From the NCBI RefSeq assembly GCF_002878395.1, contig NC_061115.1, positions 55,065,937-55,129,936 of the forward strand: a stretch of 64,000 nucleotides of DNA, written 5' to 3'. The position numbers and the translations under genes were made by a program. Position 1 is the first letter of the stretch; the number at the start of each line of letters is the position of its first letter. Under the pieces are notes generated by a model. The model was not told the DNA's origin, made no database searches, and worked only from the letters and a program-made list of their open reading frames with translations. This stretch comes from Capsicum annuum. Taxonomy: Eukaryota; Streptophyta; Magnoliopsida; Solanales; Solanaceae. This document shows, in pieces, positions 1 through 12,384 of the stretch.

Positions 1-794
1 GACGTTGGGGGGATCTTGTCTTGAAATATGTATGACCATTGTTTGCTTCCATCACGTAGTAGTACAAAATTATATTTTTAGGAAGCTATATCTCGATAAC
101 TTTAGCCTATTTCTTGGTCTATGTGGATAACATGGATTGGGGCCCTTCCGGTTGAGGGATCTGACCCATATAGCCCATAGGTGTTTTAAGGTTTGTGTGA
201 GCTACATAGTTAAGGAGTAAATTTTTGAATGGCCATATCCTTGTGTTCCCCGCTTATTGTTTCTTTTTTATGATGGATAATGATTCTATTTTATGACTTA
301 TTTTTATAAGTTGTATATTTTATCCCTTTCCTTGGGTTTCATGCCAATACTCATCTAACTGACCATCCCCGAAAATTCATGATGTAGGTTTTGAGGCCTT
401 TTTTTGTGACCTTGTGTAGCATTAGGTGGTACATCACTCATTTGATCAATTATTGAGATGTGGTGATCTTTTCAGCCTCCAAAAGGCCCATTTAGTTTTC
501 ATTCATTGCCCATATTCTCTCTTTTGATTTTTATTTGCATAGTCGGGGTCATATCCCAACTTGGTAGATATTTTATGGATAGAGTTTTGTAGACAATATT
601 GGACTGTGGTTTTTTGGATTCAAATTTGACTTTTAATTTCCATTTGATTAATTATTAATCTCTTTCATTTTATTAGTTGGCTTCCATAATTTCCTTATAC
701 TATTATGCTTATTGTGTAAGTCTAAGGGGCTATCCCATTCCCTGATTGGCTTGGGGTGTTCGTCACGGCTAGGTCCTTGGTTCAGGTCGTGATA
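1..794 (+). repeat. Element A1, 5' LTR (3' part only)
   Basis: This is the downstream part of a Ty3/gypsy LTR entering from the left edge. It matches about 4700-5516 along its length, for example the stretch around a Tyr/Phe-like 'tagtacaaaattat' block, the 'gcccatag' block and the ending near 'gttcaggtcgtgata'. A primer-binding site follows directly at 799, which fixes the LTR end near 794. No gene is seen in it. The two copies differ by many substitutions and small indels, so the element is old. Confidence 0.85.
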
Positions 795-798
795 AGCT

Positions 799-811
799 TG
801 GTATCAGAGAA
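799..811 (+). other. A1 primer-binding site (initiator Met tRNA type)
   Basis: The bases TGGTATCAGAGAA differ only near the end from TGGTATCAGAGCC, the usual plant site complementary to the 3' end of initiator methionine tRNA, where minus-strand synthesis starts. It lies 4 bases after the LTR end, as expected. Confidence 0.85.
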
Positions 812-1005
812 TGATTTAGGGTCACTGGGTGTCTATATGTCATATTGAGTAAAACACCTTTTATTGGTGTGTAGCATACCATACTCACAAGGGGGAGGTT
901 ACGAGGCATTTAGGAATGTTTCCCTTCTTTGTGCTCTATTACATGCTAGAGAGTCAAGTTATTATTAAATTTCCTTTAACCTTTAGCTTACTCGTATTTC
1001 AGATT

Positions 1006-2330
1006 ATGCCTCCACAAAGATATGATGGCCTTGGAAATTCTGTTGGAACTTTCATCCAAATTAAGGAAATATTGAGGAGGTTTGCCCTACTCACAGAATG
1101 TAGACTCGATATAAGGACTATACTTCTTAATTCCCTACTCATCTAGGGGTTTCATCCGTCCCTAGTAGTCCTTCTCGAGCTCCTCATGCTAGTGTTAACC
1201 ACACTCAGTATCTTTAGAGAGATATTTATAATGCAGAATTGCGTTAGTCCATTCACACGCTTGCTCAGATTATGGAATCATAGTCTCATTGATTTAATCA
1301 TATTGGACCTATTACTAGTTCATTTGAGATCACATGGGTTGGTCTATTTATGAGTTTGAAGCCACTAACTTTTATGGGTTCTAAGGTTGAGGAGGATCTT
1401 TAAGGATTTATAAATTAAAAGGAAAAGATCTTTAGGTTTATTCATGTGACTAATGTAGAGGGGGTGGAATTTGTAACTTATAAGTTGAAAGACGTAGATT
1501 ATAAGTGGTATGAGGAGTTGGAAGAATTAAGGGGTGAAGATGGTAAACCAGTGGCGTGGGGATAATTTTCAAGAACTTTCTTTAATCATTTCTTTCCTCA
1601 GGAGTGGAGGGAGGCTAAGGCTAAAGAGTTTGAGTATCTGAAGCAAGGTAAAATGAGTATTAAGGTATATTCTTTGAATTTCAACCAATTTCCCCACTAT
1701 GCCTCGGAGCTTGTGTCTAATATGATGTACCGGATCAGAAAGTTTTCTTTGGGTTATTCTCATGATTTGGTGTTAGTATGTAAGGTTTCTATGCTGAATA
1801 GTGACATGAATATATCAAGGTTAGTGGTTTATATATAGTAGGTGGAGGATGAGAAGAAGAAATCAATAGAAATTAGGGAAAGGAAAAGAAATATCTAAGT
1901 ATACTGAGCAGAGTACGAGCCAACAGAACTATGGGAAAAAGGATAGACAATGGTAGACTTGGGTAAATTTGTATGTATCCACTAGTTATCCTTCCCCTAA
2001 TCCTTCATGTGATTGGTGTTTCCAGTCAAACAGAGGTCCCAGAGCAAATGGTATCCAATCTCAGGCCAATGGAGCTCAGTCGGCCCCTTCTTGCCCTCCT
2101 TGCAATTGGGAAGCCTCATCATGGATATTTTGAGAAGGGAAATAATTTGTGCTCCATATGTGGTCAACCTACTTAGAAGTAGTGAGATTTTCCTTCAACT
2201 AGGGTTTTCACTGGGGCTAATAAGGTTTCGATCGCCATTTCAGTAGTCCCTGCAGCTAAGGCTACTACATTAGGGATAGAAAATGGCTGAAATAACCTTT
2301 ATGCACTTTATACTAGTAAGGAATCTGAGG
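1006..2330 (+). pseudogene. gag: A1 gag remnant
   Basis: Decayed capsid/nucleocapsid region of a Tekay/Del-type chromovirus. The start MPPQRYDG at 1006 fits the MPP start shared by the gag genes of G1, X and Y1. Recognisable blocks in changing frames include one around 1650-1840 that resembles the conserved gag stretch ending in 'NSDMNISRLVVY', which G1 also has (NSDMTVARLMTY). No intact CCHC zinc knuckle remains; 'CSICGQP' near 2150 is its likely trace. A polypyrimidine run ending in AG sits 4 bases before the ATG (1001-1002) and could be a splice acceptor. Several frameshifts and stops make it non-functional. Confidence 0.75.
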
Positions 2331-2660
2331 CATCCCCCGATGTCGTCACTGGTATGTTACAAATTTTCTCCCGTGATGTTATTGTATTGCTTGATTCGGG
2401 TACCACCCTATCCTATACGATACCTTACATGACTATACACTTTGGATTTGGTCTCGAAAGAATTTTCGACCCCTTTTTGGTTTCTACCCAGTGGATAAGT
2501 GCATTATTGCTAGAAAATTCTATAGGCTTTGTGTTGTGTCCATCTTTCATAGGGAGACATTGATTGATCTTATAGAGCTTTATATGGTGGATATTGATGT
2601 AATCTTAGGGATATGATTGGCTACACTCATCCTATGCTTCTTTAGATTATAGAACGTAGA
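2331..2660 (+). pseudogene. A1 aspartic protease remnant
   Basis: An open stretch from 2354 reads 'VIVLLDSGTTLSY', with the DSG triad of a retroviral-type aspartic protease at about 2392-2400, followed by the 'PFLVSTQ' block that marks protease downstream parts in this group. In the living family this domain cuts the Gag-Pol polyprotein. The frame is lost after about 2563. Reverse transcriptase, RNase H and the integrase core that should follow are missing: the sequence passes within about 100 bases to the integrase tail. Confidence 0.75.
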
Positions 2661-2687
2661 AGGTAACTTTTTATTTTCCTAAAACCG

Positions 2688-3088
2688 ATGATAGAAAGGG
2701 AAGGGAGTTCCCTAGTATTTAGTGATTGGGTGTTCCTTAAGTTATCTCCTATGAAAGAGGTTTTGCAGTTTAGGAAAAAAGGGAAGCTTAGTCCCCATTA
2801 CATTAGTCTGTATCAGATTTCTATGAGAGTTGAAAAGGTTGCTTATGAGTTGGACTTACCGATGCGCTTGGCATTGGTTCATCCTAATTTTATATGTCCA
2901 TGCTCAAGAAATATATGGGTGATCCTTCCATAGAAGTTTTCGTAGAGGATATTAGTGGGAAAGATTCTTTATTGTATGACAAAATTCCCACTGAAATTTT
3001 GGATAGACAAATTCAGGAATTAAGGAACACGGATATAGCTTCAGTAAACGGGCTATGGAGAAACCAAAAATTAGAGGAAGCTACTTGA
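2688..3088 (+). pseudogene. A1 integrase C-terminal region with chromodomain remnant
   Basis: The stretch from about 2725 reads 'WVFLKLSPMKEV' then 'FRKKGKLSPHYI', the GPY/F-type C-terminal part of a chromovirus integrase, followed by 'VAYELDLP' and, in a second frame from 2894, 'SMLKKYMGDPS' and 'ILDRQIQELRN'. The end 'VNGLWRNQKLEEAT' corresponds to the chromodomain core, which in chromoviruses guides integration to heterochromatin. One frameshift lies near 2895. About 3.4 kb of pol is deleted upstream compared with A2 or G1. Confidence 0.8.
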
Positions 3089-3639
3089 GAATCGAAGAAG
3101 GACATGAAATTTAAATATTCCTTCTTGTTTCCATCACTGGACAAAGGTAATTGAAGTACAAATATTACACTTTTTATTGATCACTTAGATGTCATTCTTT
3201 ATGTACCTATATTATTCTTCCTTATGTTGTGTTAAGGGTGTCCCAATCTCTTATTCAGGAATGAATAATCCTAAATGAGGGATAATATAACACCTCGTAT
3301 TTAGAGTCTAAAATTTAAAACATTATCCCTACATGTATATATCAGAAAATGATGATTTCTTTGCAAATATAAGTGTGATGATAAATTCTATAGTAGGAGA
3401 GTATCATTGGAGACGAAGTAAGGTCACACAAATCTCCTAACAAAAAGTTAAGTTGAGAACTTTTCTTCCGATTGAGTTTCAATAGATGTTCCTACTTGGG
3501 TCAACTTCCTTATAATTTAAACAGTTAGGTGGTATAATCTATACCAATTAAAAGAGCTTCGAGTTATCTTTTCAACGCAGTAAATATTACCTTATTTCGA
3601 TATCCAAGTGGAATGTTATGCTCATTTTACCTAAGAGTG

Positions 3640-3900
3640 TCTGTCTGCCAGAGGTTGGCGATGAGATTGATGAGCTGTCAACTAGTTGATGGGCTGTAAA
3701 TTGAGGTCGTCAACCTTTGGTAGTAAATACTCAAAATTTTCCAGGGGTTAACGACCTTTGTTGATGAGCCATCAACTAGCTGGCGGGATGGCAACCCCAT
3801 TGTCAACCTTTAAATTAGAGACAAAAGGTTGCTAGAGGTTGACGACCTAAGTTGCTGAGCTATCAATTAGTTGACAGGCTGTTAACTCCCATCTTAAACT
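3640..3900 (+). repeat. Palindrome-rich island in A1 LTR
   Basis: About three imperfect units of roughly 85-90 bases carry motifs such as GTCAACTAGTTGA and 'gaggttgacgacct', so each unit is rich in short inverted repeats built on GTTGACGA/TCGTCAAC. It lies about 350-610 bases inside the LTR and just upstream of the TATA-like box. Confidence 0.7.
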
Positions 3901-3981
3901 GAGGAATTCCTATAATTTTTTGGTTTCTTAGGCGTGTTTTGGTATTTCCTCACCTCAAAGTACATCCTCATGACTTAAATC

Positions 3982-3993
3982 ACTCTATAAACA
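3982..3993 (+). promoter_or_regulatory. Possible TATA box of A1 LTR
   Basis: CTCTATAAACAT follows the palindrome island and precedes a pyrimidine- and A-rich leader. Position and sequence fit an RNA polymerase II TATA box. No transcript evidence is available. Confidence 0.5.
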
Positions 3994-5516
3994 TTAACTA
4001 CTCATCAGTTATTAATATTTAAATTCTCATTCTCCCCTTCACTCTCAAGAGAAAAGAAGTTATGGTTTCTTTCCAAAACACATACTTCCAGGGCTCAGAT
4101 TCAAGGTCTTACAAATTTAGATCATCTAAAGGGTATGTTGAACACTCACTTACTTTAATTATCATTATTTTATGTTTTTAGATTAACAATCATATGTTTT
4201 AATGATTGTTTAAAAAGCTAGCATTGAGGGATTTTGGTCATATACTTACATTGGTTTTCCCCCTGCCTTGATGGATTTTCAATGTGTAAATAATGATTTT
4301 TAAAATGAATTGTGACTAAAAAAGGATAAATTGAGTAACTTGATTTCATGTTGGGTGTAGTTATTGGCATGGTCAAGATATGATCCTCAACCTATTTCAT
4401 AAATTGTATTTAAAAAGGGATTTTATAGTGTTTAACTCATATTTTGAAACATTGTCAAACATTAACGGCATAGTGGTCTATATTGGATTATTTGTAATTT
4501 AAACTTGGAGTTAAATAGTTCAATGGAAACAATATGACATTAAATAAATGACTTGCAACTTTTTGGTACGACAATCCCAATTTGAGAATGTCTTAATAGA
4601 AAACTCCATGGTTAATGGTATGAAATTTTTTTAGTTGGGCTTAGTGGGAATTGTGTAGCTTACCAAGAAGGTGTAGTCCTCATAACCAATATTGGAAACC
4701 ACGTTTGACAACATTGGGGAGGGGAAAAGGGGTCTTATCCTCAAAGATGGATAACCACTGTGTGCTTGCTTCACACAGTAGTACATATTTATTCTTTTGA
4801 GAGGCTATTGTCTTAGTGATTTTGGCCTATTCATCGGTCCATGTGGGTAATATTGACTAGGGCTCTTCTATTGGGGGAAGCCAGACCAATATAGACCGTG
4901 GGTATTTTAAGGTCTATGCAAGATACGCAGTTTAGGAATAAATTTTGGAGTGGTCATATCCTTGTGTTCCCCACTCCTTATTTCTTGTTTATGATGGATA
5001 ATGATTGTGTTTTATCGCTGATTTTGGAAAGTAGAATATCTTATACCTTTCCTTGGGTTGCATGCCAGTACTCATCGTACTGACCATCCTCGGATGCTAC
5101 ATTATTTCATGATGTAGGTTCAAAGGACTTTTCATATGACCATTTGCAGCATTAAGTGGTTCTTCACTCCTATTAGCAACCAGTGAGAAGTGGCAAGCCC
5201 TCCATCTCTAGAAGGCCTATTTACTTTTCAGTCATTGGTCATATTCACTCTTTTGATTATCTTAAGCATAGTCGGGGTCATGTTCCTACTTGTTAGATGT
5301 TTTATTGATAGAGGTTTGTACAAAGTATTGGGTTGTGATTTTCTAGATTCAAATTTCACTTTTAATTTCCATTTGATTAATTACTCTTTTATTTAATGGG
5401 TTGCATTCAAAATTTATTTATATTACTATGCTTATGGTGTAAGGCTAAGGGTCCATCTCATGCCTTGGTTAGCTTGCAGTGTTCGTCATATCTAGAGCTT
5501 AATTCGGGTTGTGACG

Positions 5517-6120
5517 GTCTTTACGAAGAAGTTCACATCCGGTCTTTCTAGTGACTTGGTGCTAGAATGTAAGGAGGAAATACTAAAAAGGAATATGGAT
5601 ATGTCTAGGCTAGTAGTACAAATGAAGATGGTAAATGAAGAGAAGAAGAAGCATGCAGAGATAAATAAGAGGCATACAAAGAGGGACAAGTTGGTAGATC
5701 AGGAGCCAGTCAGCAGTAGGGAGGTAAATAGAGCAAGAAAAATCCAAGAAGAAATTTTATGGTAATCCTCACTCATTAGCTAGTACAACTCCACCTTGTC
5801 CATCAGTCGATTAACGATTTCATCCAAATAATGGGCCAAGAACGCAAGGTAGTGTAGCTTAGCCATCTAGGTTGCACCCCCACAACAACACCTTTGGAAA
5901 AGTTCATCCTGGGGAGTGTCGATATGGGACTCTTGTGTGAGATGGTTGTGGTTAGGTGGGCTATTTTCAAAGATATTTTCCTCAACTAATGGAACCGTTC
6001 GGGCCAGTAAAGCCCAATCTAATTTTTTACGCCCTCCAGCTAAGGCTGCCATTTCTGGTACAATCGGTGGTCATAATCATTTATATACTTTATCTACTTT
6101 ACAGGACTCAGAGGACTTAC
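5517..6120 (+). pseudogene. gag: A2 gag remnant, 5'-truncated
   Basis: It begins directly at the A1 LTR end, in the middle of gag: 'KFTSGLSSDLVLECK' and 'MDMSRLVVQMK' correspond to the conserved gag block of A1 near 1735-1840. The frame is open to 5765 and rich in Lys/Glu, then decays. The gag start, leader and primer-binding site are gone, so either a deletion removed them or A2 was joined here by recombination. Confidence 0.7.
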
Positions 6121-6480
6121 TAGATTTGATTACAAAAATGTTACAAATTTTCTTTGGTGATGTTTATATGCTACTTGATCCCGAGACTACTCTATATTAA
6201 GTAACTCCTTATGCGGCTGTGTGTTTTGGTTTTGACACTAAAAATATTCTTGAACCCTTCTCAGTTTCAAGACCAATTGGTAAGTCTATTATTGTTGAAA
6301 AAGTTTATAGGAATTGTGTGGTGTCTGTATTTCATTGGGATACTATAGTAAACCTTGTAGAGCTCTATATAGTATAATTTAATGCGATTCTTTGATGGAT
6401 TGACCATTCTTGTTATGCTTCCATAGATGGTAGAGCTATAAATATTACATTTTGTTTTTTCTAGAAAAAAACTATCATAG
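6121..6480 (+). pseudogene. A2 aspartic protease remnant
   Basis: 'MLQIFFGDVYMLLDPETTLY' (from 6139) lines up with the A1 protease. The catalytic DSG/DPG triad has become DPE, so the Gly that shapes the active-site loop is lost. A stop follows at once (6198), and 'IVNLVELYIV' and 'WIDHSCYASI' type traces continue to about 6440. Confidence 0.7.
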
Positions 6481-6629
6481 AATTTGAGGGAAATTCCTTG
6501 GCACCCAATGCGAAATTCATATCTTATCTTAGGGCTTATAAGTTGATATCCAATGGTAGTCTGTACCATCTTGTTCAGGTTAAGATTCTAATAATAAAAG
6601 TACTCTTTTTCAGTATGTCCCAGTAGTTA

Positions 6630-8035
6630 ATGAATTCCTAGTATTCTTTCATGATGATATCCGAGGGATTCCCTCGGATAGGGAGAAAGAATTTGGAATT
6701 GACTTGTTTTGTGACACAGACTATTTCTATTTTGCTTTCTAGAATGGCTCCTGCAAAATTGAAAGAATTGAAGGAACAATTAAAAGACCTTCTTGATAAA
6801 GGTTTCATTCATCCTACTATCTCTATTGGGTTCTCCCATGTTATTCATGCGTAAGAAAGTTGGTTCTCTCAACATGTGTATAGATTACCGTCAGCTGAAT
6901 AAGATTACCATTAAGAATAAGTAACCTCTTCCCAGAATTGATGATCTTTATGACCAGATTCAGGGTGATAAAATGTTTCTCTAAGATAGACCTTTATTCA
7001 GATTACCATTAGTTTAAGGTTAGGGAAGCTAATATTCCCAAAATTGCATTTTCAACCTCTATGAATTTTTGTTCATGTCCTTGATTGATTAATGCACCTG
7101 CAATTTTTATGGACCTTATGAATAGGTTATTCAGATAGTTTTTTGATTTATTCATCATAGTTTTCATTGAGGATATTCTGGTTTACTCTAAGAGTGAGGC
7201 GGATCATGCCAATCACCTTTGGATCTTACTTCAGATCCTTAAGGACAAAGAGTTGTATGTTAAATTTTCAAAGTGTGAATTATGGTTTAGTGCAGTAGCT
7301 TTTCTAGAACATATTGTTTCTAGTGAATGGATTAAGTTAGATCCATAAAACACTAAAGCAGTAAAGAAATGGGTAAGACCCACGTCTCCAACCAACGTTT
7401 GGAGCTTCTTAGGTATAGCGGGGTATCATGGAAGGTTTATTTAGAGTTTTTCATCTATAGTTGCTCCCCTTACCAAGGTAGCATAAAATAAAGTTATGTT
7501 CTTGTGGTCTAAGGCTTGTGAAACTAGTTTTGAGAGACTAAAGGACAATTTGAGTACTGCGCTAGTTTTGATCCTTTAGAAGGGTACAGAGGGTTTTGTT
7601 GTATATTGTAATGTATCCCAGGTGGAGCTTGGGTGTGTATTTATGCAGTGTGGTAAGGTGGTATCTTTTGAATCCAAATAATTAAATGTCCATGAGAAGA
7701 ACTATACCACCTATGATGTAGAGTTGGTAGTTGTGGTTTTTGCACTCAAGGTTTGGTGGCATTACCTTTATGGATTGCATGACATTTTCACTGATCAAAA
7801 GAGTGTGCTATATCTGTTCACTCGAAAAAAGTTGAATCATAGGTAGAGGTGGTGGCTTCAGCAATTAAAAGATTTTGTCATGGGCCAGCATCGTTATCAT
7901 CCATGTAAAGCTAATGGGTTTGCTGATGCTCTTAGCAGGTAGTCTATGGGCAACCTTTCTCATGTTGTGGAGAAGAAGAGGAATTTGGTTAAAGATATTC
8001 ATCATCTTGCTAATTTGGGAATCTGAATCTTAGAC
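6630..8035 (+). pseudogene. A2 reverse transcriptase and RNase H remnant
   Basis: RT begins with '[20 protein letters not shown]' (about 6744), then '[10 protein letters not shown]' (about 6880). The catalytic block near 7160 reads 'FIIVFIEDILVYS', so the first Asp of the usual IDD doublet is Glu. It is followed by 'FSKCELWF', 'GYHGRFI' and 'PLTKVA', then RNase H with 'EGFVVYC' (about 7590), 'HEKNYTTYDVEL' and 'GFADALSR' (about 7920). In an intact element this enzyme copies RNA into DNA and removes the RNA strand. At least four frame changes and many stops rule out activity. Confidence 0.85.
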
Positions 8036-8039
8036 CTGA

Positions 8040-9525
8040 GGATGAAGGATTATTCATCCAAGAGGTGGAAAAATAGTCCTCATGTGCCGAAGTTAAGGAA
8101 AACAAGACAATGACCCCATATTGATGCAAATCTAAAAGGATGTAGTTCAGTAAAAGGTTATGTCTTTCGACATCGAAAGATATGGTATAATAAGATATCA
8201 AGTGAGTTTGTGTGCTCTAGAAGTTGATGGGTTGCGAGGAAGAATATTATTCAAGGTTATGTTTTTGGGTAGGTGGTCCATTCTGGTCTACACAAAAAGT
8301 ATAATGACCTAAAGGAGATTTATTTGTTGAATAACATGAAGAGAGATGTTTCTAACTTTGTAGCTAAGTGTTTGAATTGCCAGCTAGTCAAGGTTGAGAA
8401 CCTGAGGTTGAGTAGTACTCCCTAAGATATCGCTTTTCTCATGTGGAAGTAGGAAAAGATAAATATGGACTTCATTACCTGTCTTCCATGGTCCCAAAAT
8501 CAGTATGATTTAAGTTGGGTCATTTTTGATTGAATAACCAACTCTTCTCAGTTTCTTCCTATAAGGAATAATTATTCAAGAGAGAATTATGAAAAATTGT
8601 ACATTTAGGAGATAGTTCAGTTACATGGAGGCCCAGTGTCTATTATATCATACTAAGGTACACAGTTCTCTTCTTAATTTTAGCAATCTTTCCAGAAAGG
8701 TTTAGGTACCCAAGTGAACCTTAGTACTACTTTCCACCCTCAAATAGATTGACAAAAGGAGAGTACCATTCAAACATTAGAGGAAATGCTAAGGGCATGC
8801 ATGATCGACTTTAAAGGTAGCTGAGAGGATTACTTTTCACTTATAGTGTTCTCCTACAACAACAGTTCTCACTTTAGCATCTAAATGGCTCGTTTTGAGA
8901 CTCTCTATGGTCGAAGGTATAGGTCATCTATCCACTGGTATGAGGTGGGTAAAACCCAATATTTTGACTTGATCTATTAAACCAAGTTATAGAAAGAGTA
9001 AAATTCATTAGAGAGAGACTTAAGACCTCCCGAAGTCACCAAAAGTCCTATGCAGATGTAAGGAGAAGGGATTTAGAGTTTGAGTTCGATGATTGGGTAT
9101 TTCTGAAAGTCCTCTCTATGAAACTGTTCATGATATTTTGGAACAAAGGAAAGCTTGGTCCTCTTTACATAGGTCCTTACTAGATTATGAGAAGAATTGG
9201 TAATGTTGCGTATGAGCTGGATTTGCCCATGAACTTGCCTTTATTTCATCCCTTCTTCTATGTCTATTCTTATGAAACTTTTTCCTTGCCTATTAAATAT
9301 ATCGGTGTGAAGGACTCTTTGTCATATGAAGAGGTGCCCTTAGTGATATTAGACCGACAAGTTCAAAATTTGAGAATTAAAGTGATAGCTTCGGTCAAGG
9401 TGTTGTGGAGAAATCAAAAGATAGAGAAAGCTACTTTGGAATCAGAAGATGATATGTATGCGAGATATTTGTCATATTCAAATCATCAGAAGACATCAGG
9501 AAAGGTATTAATCCTATCTTAACCA
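8040..9525 (+). pseudogene. A2 integrase and chromodomain remnant
   Basis: The zinc-binding part ends with 'FVAKCLNCQLVK' (about 8355-8390). The core shows 'NMDFITCLP' (first Asp, about 8465) and 'SIISY' where SD is expected (second Asp lost). 'STTFHPQID' and 'TIQTLEEMLRA' follow to about 8810. The tail 'KGKLGPLYIGPY' and the chromodomain-type end 'VKVLWRNQKIEKATLESEDD' (9400-9460) finish the reading frame at 9522. The last part is open for 111 codons from 9187. Loss of the catalytic Asp and numerous stops show that it is dead. Confidence 0.8.
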
Positions 9526-9607
9526 TTTTATTCCATGTAACACTTTAAATCTTTCTTGGAGTGTTTCGAGTCATCATTTAGGATGAATGATCCCAAAGAG
9601 GGAATAA

Positions 9608-9720
9608 GCTAACACCCCAGACTTTTTGACCTGTAAATAGAATTTAAAATGAGCCCATGAGGCCTCTAAATTGAGCGCAAACCACTATAGAATGGGTTTG
9701 GAAGTATTGGGGGCACTTTT
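9608..9720 (+). repeat. A2 3' LTR start (truncated or interrupted)
   Basis: After a purine-rich tract ('caaagagggaataa', 9592-9607) the sequence CTAACACCCC resembles the TGTAACACC start of these LTRs. Only about 110 bases follow before a different LTR-like end begins at 9721. This stretch is not clearly similar to the A1 LTR, so A2 may belong to a different subfamily. Confidence 0.55.
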
Positions 9721-10518
9721 TGTCATGACCTAATTTCTCATGTCATGATGGCACCTACTGTAACCCCACAGTAGAAAGCCAAACATGTGGTTTGGAATGG
9801 CTAGTAAGGACTACACAAAAAGATAAAGGCAAGAATGTAGAATAGATGTAGTAAAATATCAATACATAATATAGTCCTAAAACCTGGTGGTATTAGTACA
9901 AGAGAACCTATTATAATAAGAGTGCAAAAATTAAATACCATGGGAATTACACTATTACAACTAATATCCGAATACAATATAGAGAATAGTGTAATACATA
10001 AGTGGGAGGAAAGTAATACTCCATATGTCAGCAGACCACTCTATATCTCCAAACAATGGATATTCCACACAACCCAGACATCAATGGCGATAACTCGTAC
10101 TATGACCTGTAGGTGGCATAAGTGTAGTATGAGTACCAAAATCGTCGTATTTAGTAGGCAACTGCCAACTTAGCTCCAAATATAGTTCAAATACATATAA
10201 CATATAAACGTAATGATAACTACACTCAAATGTCCAACAATCACATAATAATGCTAGTGAGATGGTAAGGGCATCTACTCTATATGTAGCCATTAAACTA
10301 GCATAATAAGACTAAGTAACTATCAAGGATGAACTATCCTATTCCAGCCGTACTTAGGAAACTCAACATTATATCATATATCCCAGGCCAATATACCAAT
10401 AAAAGGGCAAAAGATGAATATATAACAATATACACCAAGAATGAATATACAATATGAATAAATAAAGGAAGGAACGGATACATGGTAATACCACAGCTAC
10501 ATATAGCTAGATATAGAA

Positions 10519-10522
<4 letters not shown>

Positions 10523-10558
<36 letters not shown>
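10523..10558. repeat. (AT)n microsatellite
   Basis: About 18 uninterrupted AT units, seen directly. Such tracts are likely to vary in length between individuals. Confidence 0.95.
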
Positions 10559-10561
<3 letters not shown>

Positions 10562-11064
10562 AGGTCAACTCGAAGATCGGTCTAAATCATCATATCTTTA
10601 TTTTAAGACCTCATAATCCTGGCAGGATTTAGTACTAACATAATTAAGGTTTTTAATCCATATGCCTAATCATGAGTTAACCATACATAATAATAATGAA
10701 ATCGTAAGATAGAAGAGTCTAGAATCATACCTCAAATCTCGATACCAAATCAATAACCAACCTGTCACAAACTAGCCATAACAATAATATTAACAATGAT
10801 AATAACAATATCAATGACAATGCGAGTAACTGGCTAGTCCGAACAACCAATACCTAGCCGATCCTTTCACGTAGCCACACCGCCCCAGGATCAAAAGGTT
10901 CAATCAACGTAAAACACACCACAAGGCATAGTTATCACCCATACCTATTCAACCTTCCCATATGGCCTGATATATATAGATACATACTGGTGATAGGCAA
11001 TACGCATGCAAGAATGAATACAAATTATATAATCAATATCACAATAATTCGTCGAACTCAAATT

Positions 11065-11245
11065 GGTAATATTTCAGCAAGACTCAAAATTAAATTGGTC
11101 ATAAATATCATCAAGACTCAGAATTGACCGATCATAGATATCATCAAGACTCAAAATAGAATCGGTCATAAATATCATCAAGATTCAGAATTAAACAACT
11201 CATAATATAAGCAAGACTTGGAATTGAACCGATCATATTATAAGC
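11065..11245. repeat. Imperfect ~50-bp tandem repeat
   Basis: Four imperfect copies of a unit containing 'atcatcaagactcagaatt' and '(a/t)cggtcata' follow one another. Copies differ by several bases and small indels. It lies in non-coding LTR-like sequence. Confidence 0.75.
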
Positions 11246-12384
11246 AATAACATCAATATTCTCAACATACTCATTATCATTAATACACATATATTTAACA
11301 TCAATATTGAAATCTTCCATTTGTGTTTTACCTAGAATTTTACCATTAGCACACCATCTTTCTCCATCCTATACCAAAGAGATGTGCATATATGTGTAAA
11401 GGTGCACGAACAAAGGTGTGGCTAAAAAGAGCGTAAATCTGTAAGTCCATTACCCAGTGTAAGCATCGAGACTAAAGCATTATAGAAGTGTAGAGAGGGT
11501 TAGAATCTCTCACGATCAAAGTAATTTGTAGTTTCAAATGATAGACTGAAATCTATCACGGTCAACTATTTAAAACACCAATATCAATATCTTTCACATA
11601 TAAGTTATCTATAAAAACAGATAGTTATTGTTATGAAGCAATCAATTTTTAAGGTGAACAGGTGGGCTTTAACCCTAATTTAGGAAGACAGTAATAAAAT
11701 CATGTTTTAGCTTGAATCACATCATTTATCGATTTAATGATCAGGAATGTACCAAATCTATGCATACCATCACCAGTATTCAAATAATAGAACCATAAGC
11801 ATCAATATATTCATAAACTACAATCACATCCTTTATAAGGATAAACACTTTCTGGATATCCAACCGATATCATAACACAACCCTTGGCCCAATAATATTT
11901 TAAAAATAATTACAACATCATATCTATGGCTTTTGCCCATATTCGTTTTCAAAACTCATATCAATAATCATATTTGTAATCCATATCATGTCTATAAGAT
12001 ATATCATATCTACGAGGCATATCATATTCATAGGATATAAATAATAACTAAGACATATCACATCTCTGAGGGATCTCACATCTATAGGCCACAGATCATA
12101 CTTTGGAAAAAAACCATCATCATTCATCAAGTCATGAAGTAACCTTACACTAAAGGCTCAATAGTCTCAACTATTCTTAATATTCAAAAATAAGTCCACG
12201 TAGGCTAACACAAGTCTTGATATAAGGTGGGCCGTAATGACCCGCTTCTAATCTCAAATTTCATATTTAGAAAATTTCTACCCCAGGCTAGGCTAATGTA
12301 TTTAAATTGATTTCTAGGTGGTATATAAGCCATAATTAATTCTAATTTGGGAATTTCACCTAGAACATGAGCAATTATATGAAC

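Larger units (their letters stand above)
3286..5516 (+). repeat. A1 3' LTR (~2.2 kb)
   Basis: It starts at TATAACACCTCG after the purine-rich 'aaatgagggataa' (3275-3285, likely polypurine tract) and ends at 'gttgtgacg', matching the end of the copy at 1-794. The usual terminal TGTAACACC is mutated. It contains a palindrome island (3640-3900), a TATA-like box (3982), a leader with a possible splice donor (4133), and the 'catgccaatact' block shared with the 5' copy. It is followed directly by gag of A2 with no primer-binding site. Confidence 0.85.
9721..12384. repeat. Non-coding LTR-like region B
   Basis: It opens with TGTCATGACC and 'gatggcacctactgtaacccc', which resembles the terminal part of minus-strand gypsy LTRs such as X (TGTCACGACTCG at 22616). 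No coding frame of note is seen in about 2.6 kb. It includes a long AT microsatellite (10523) and a short tandem repeat (11065-11245). I could not find a matching far end or a target duplication, so the right boundary is only the start of the copia LTR. Confidence 0.4.
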
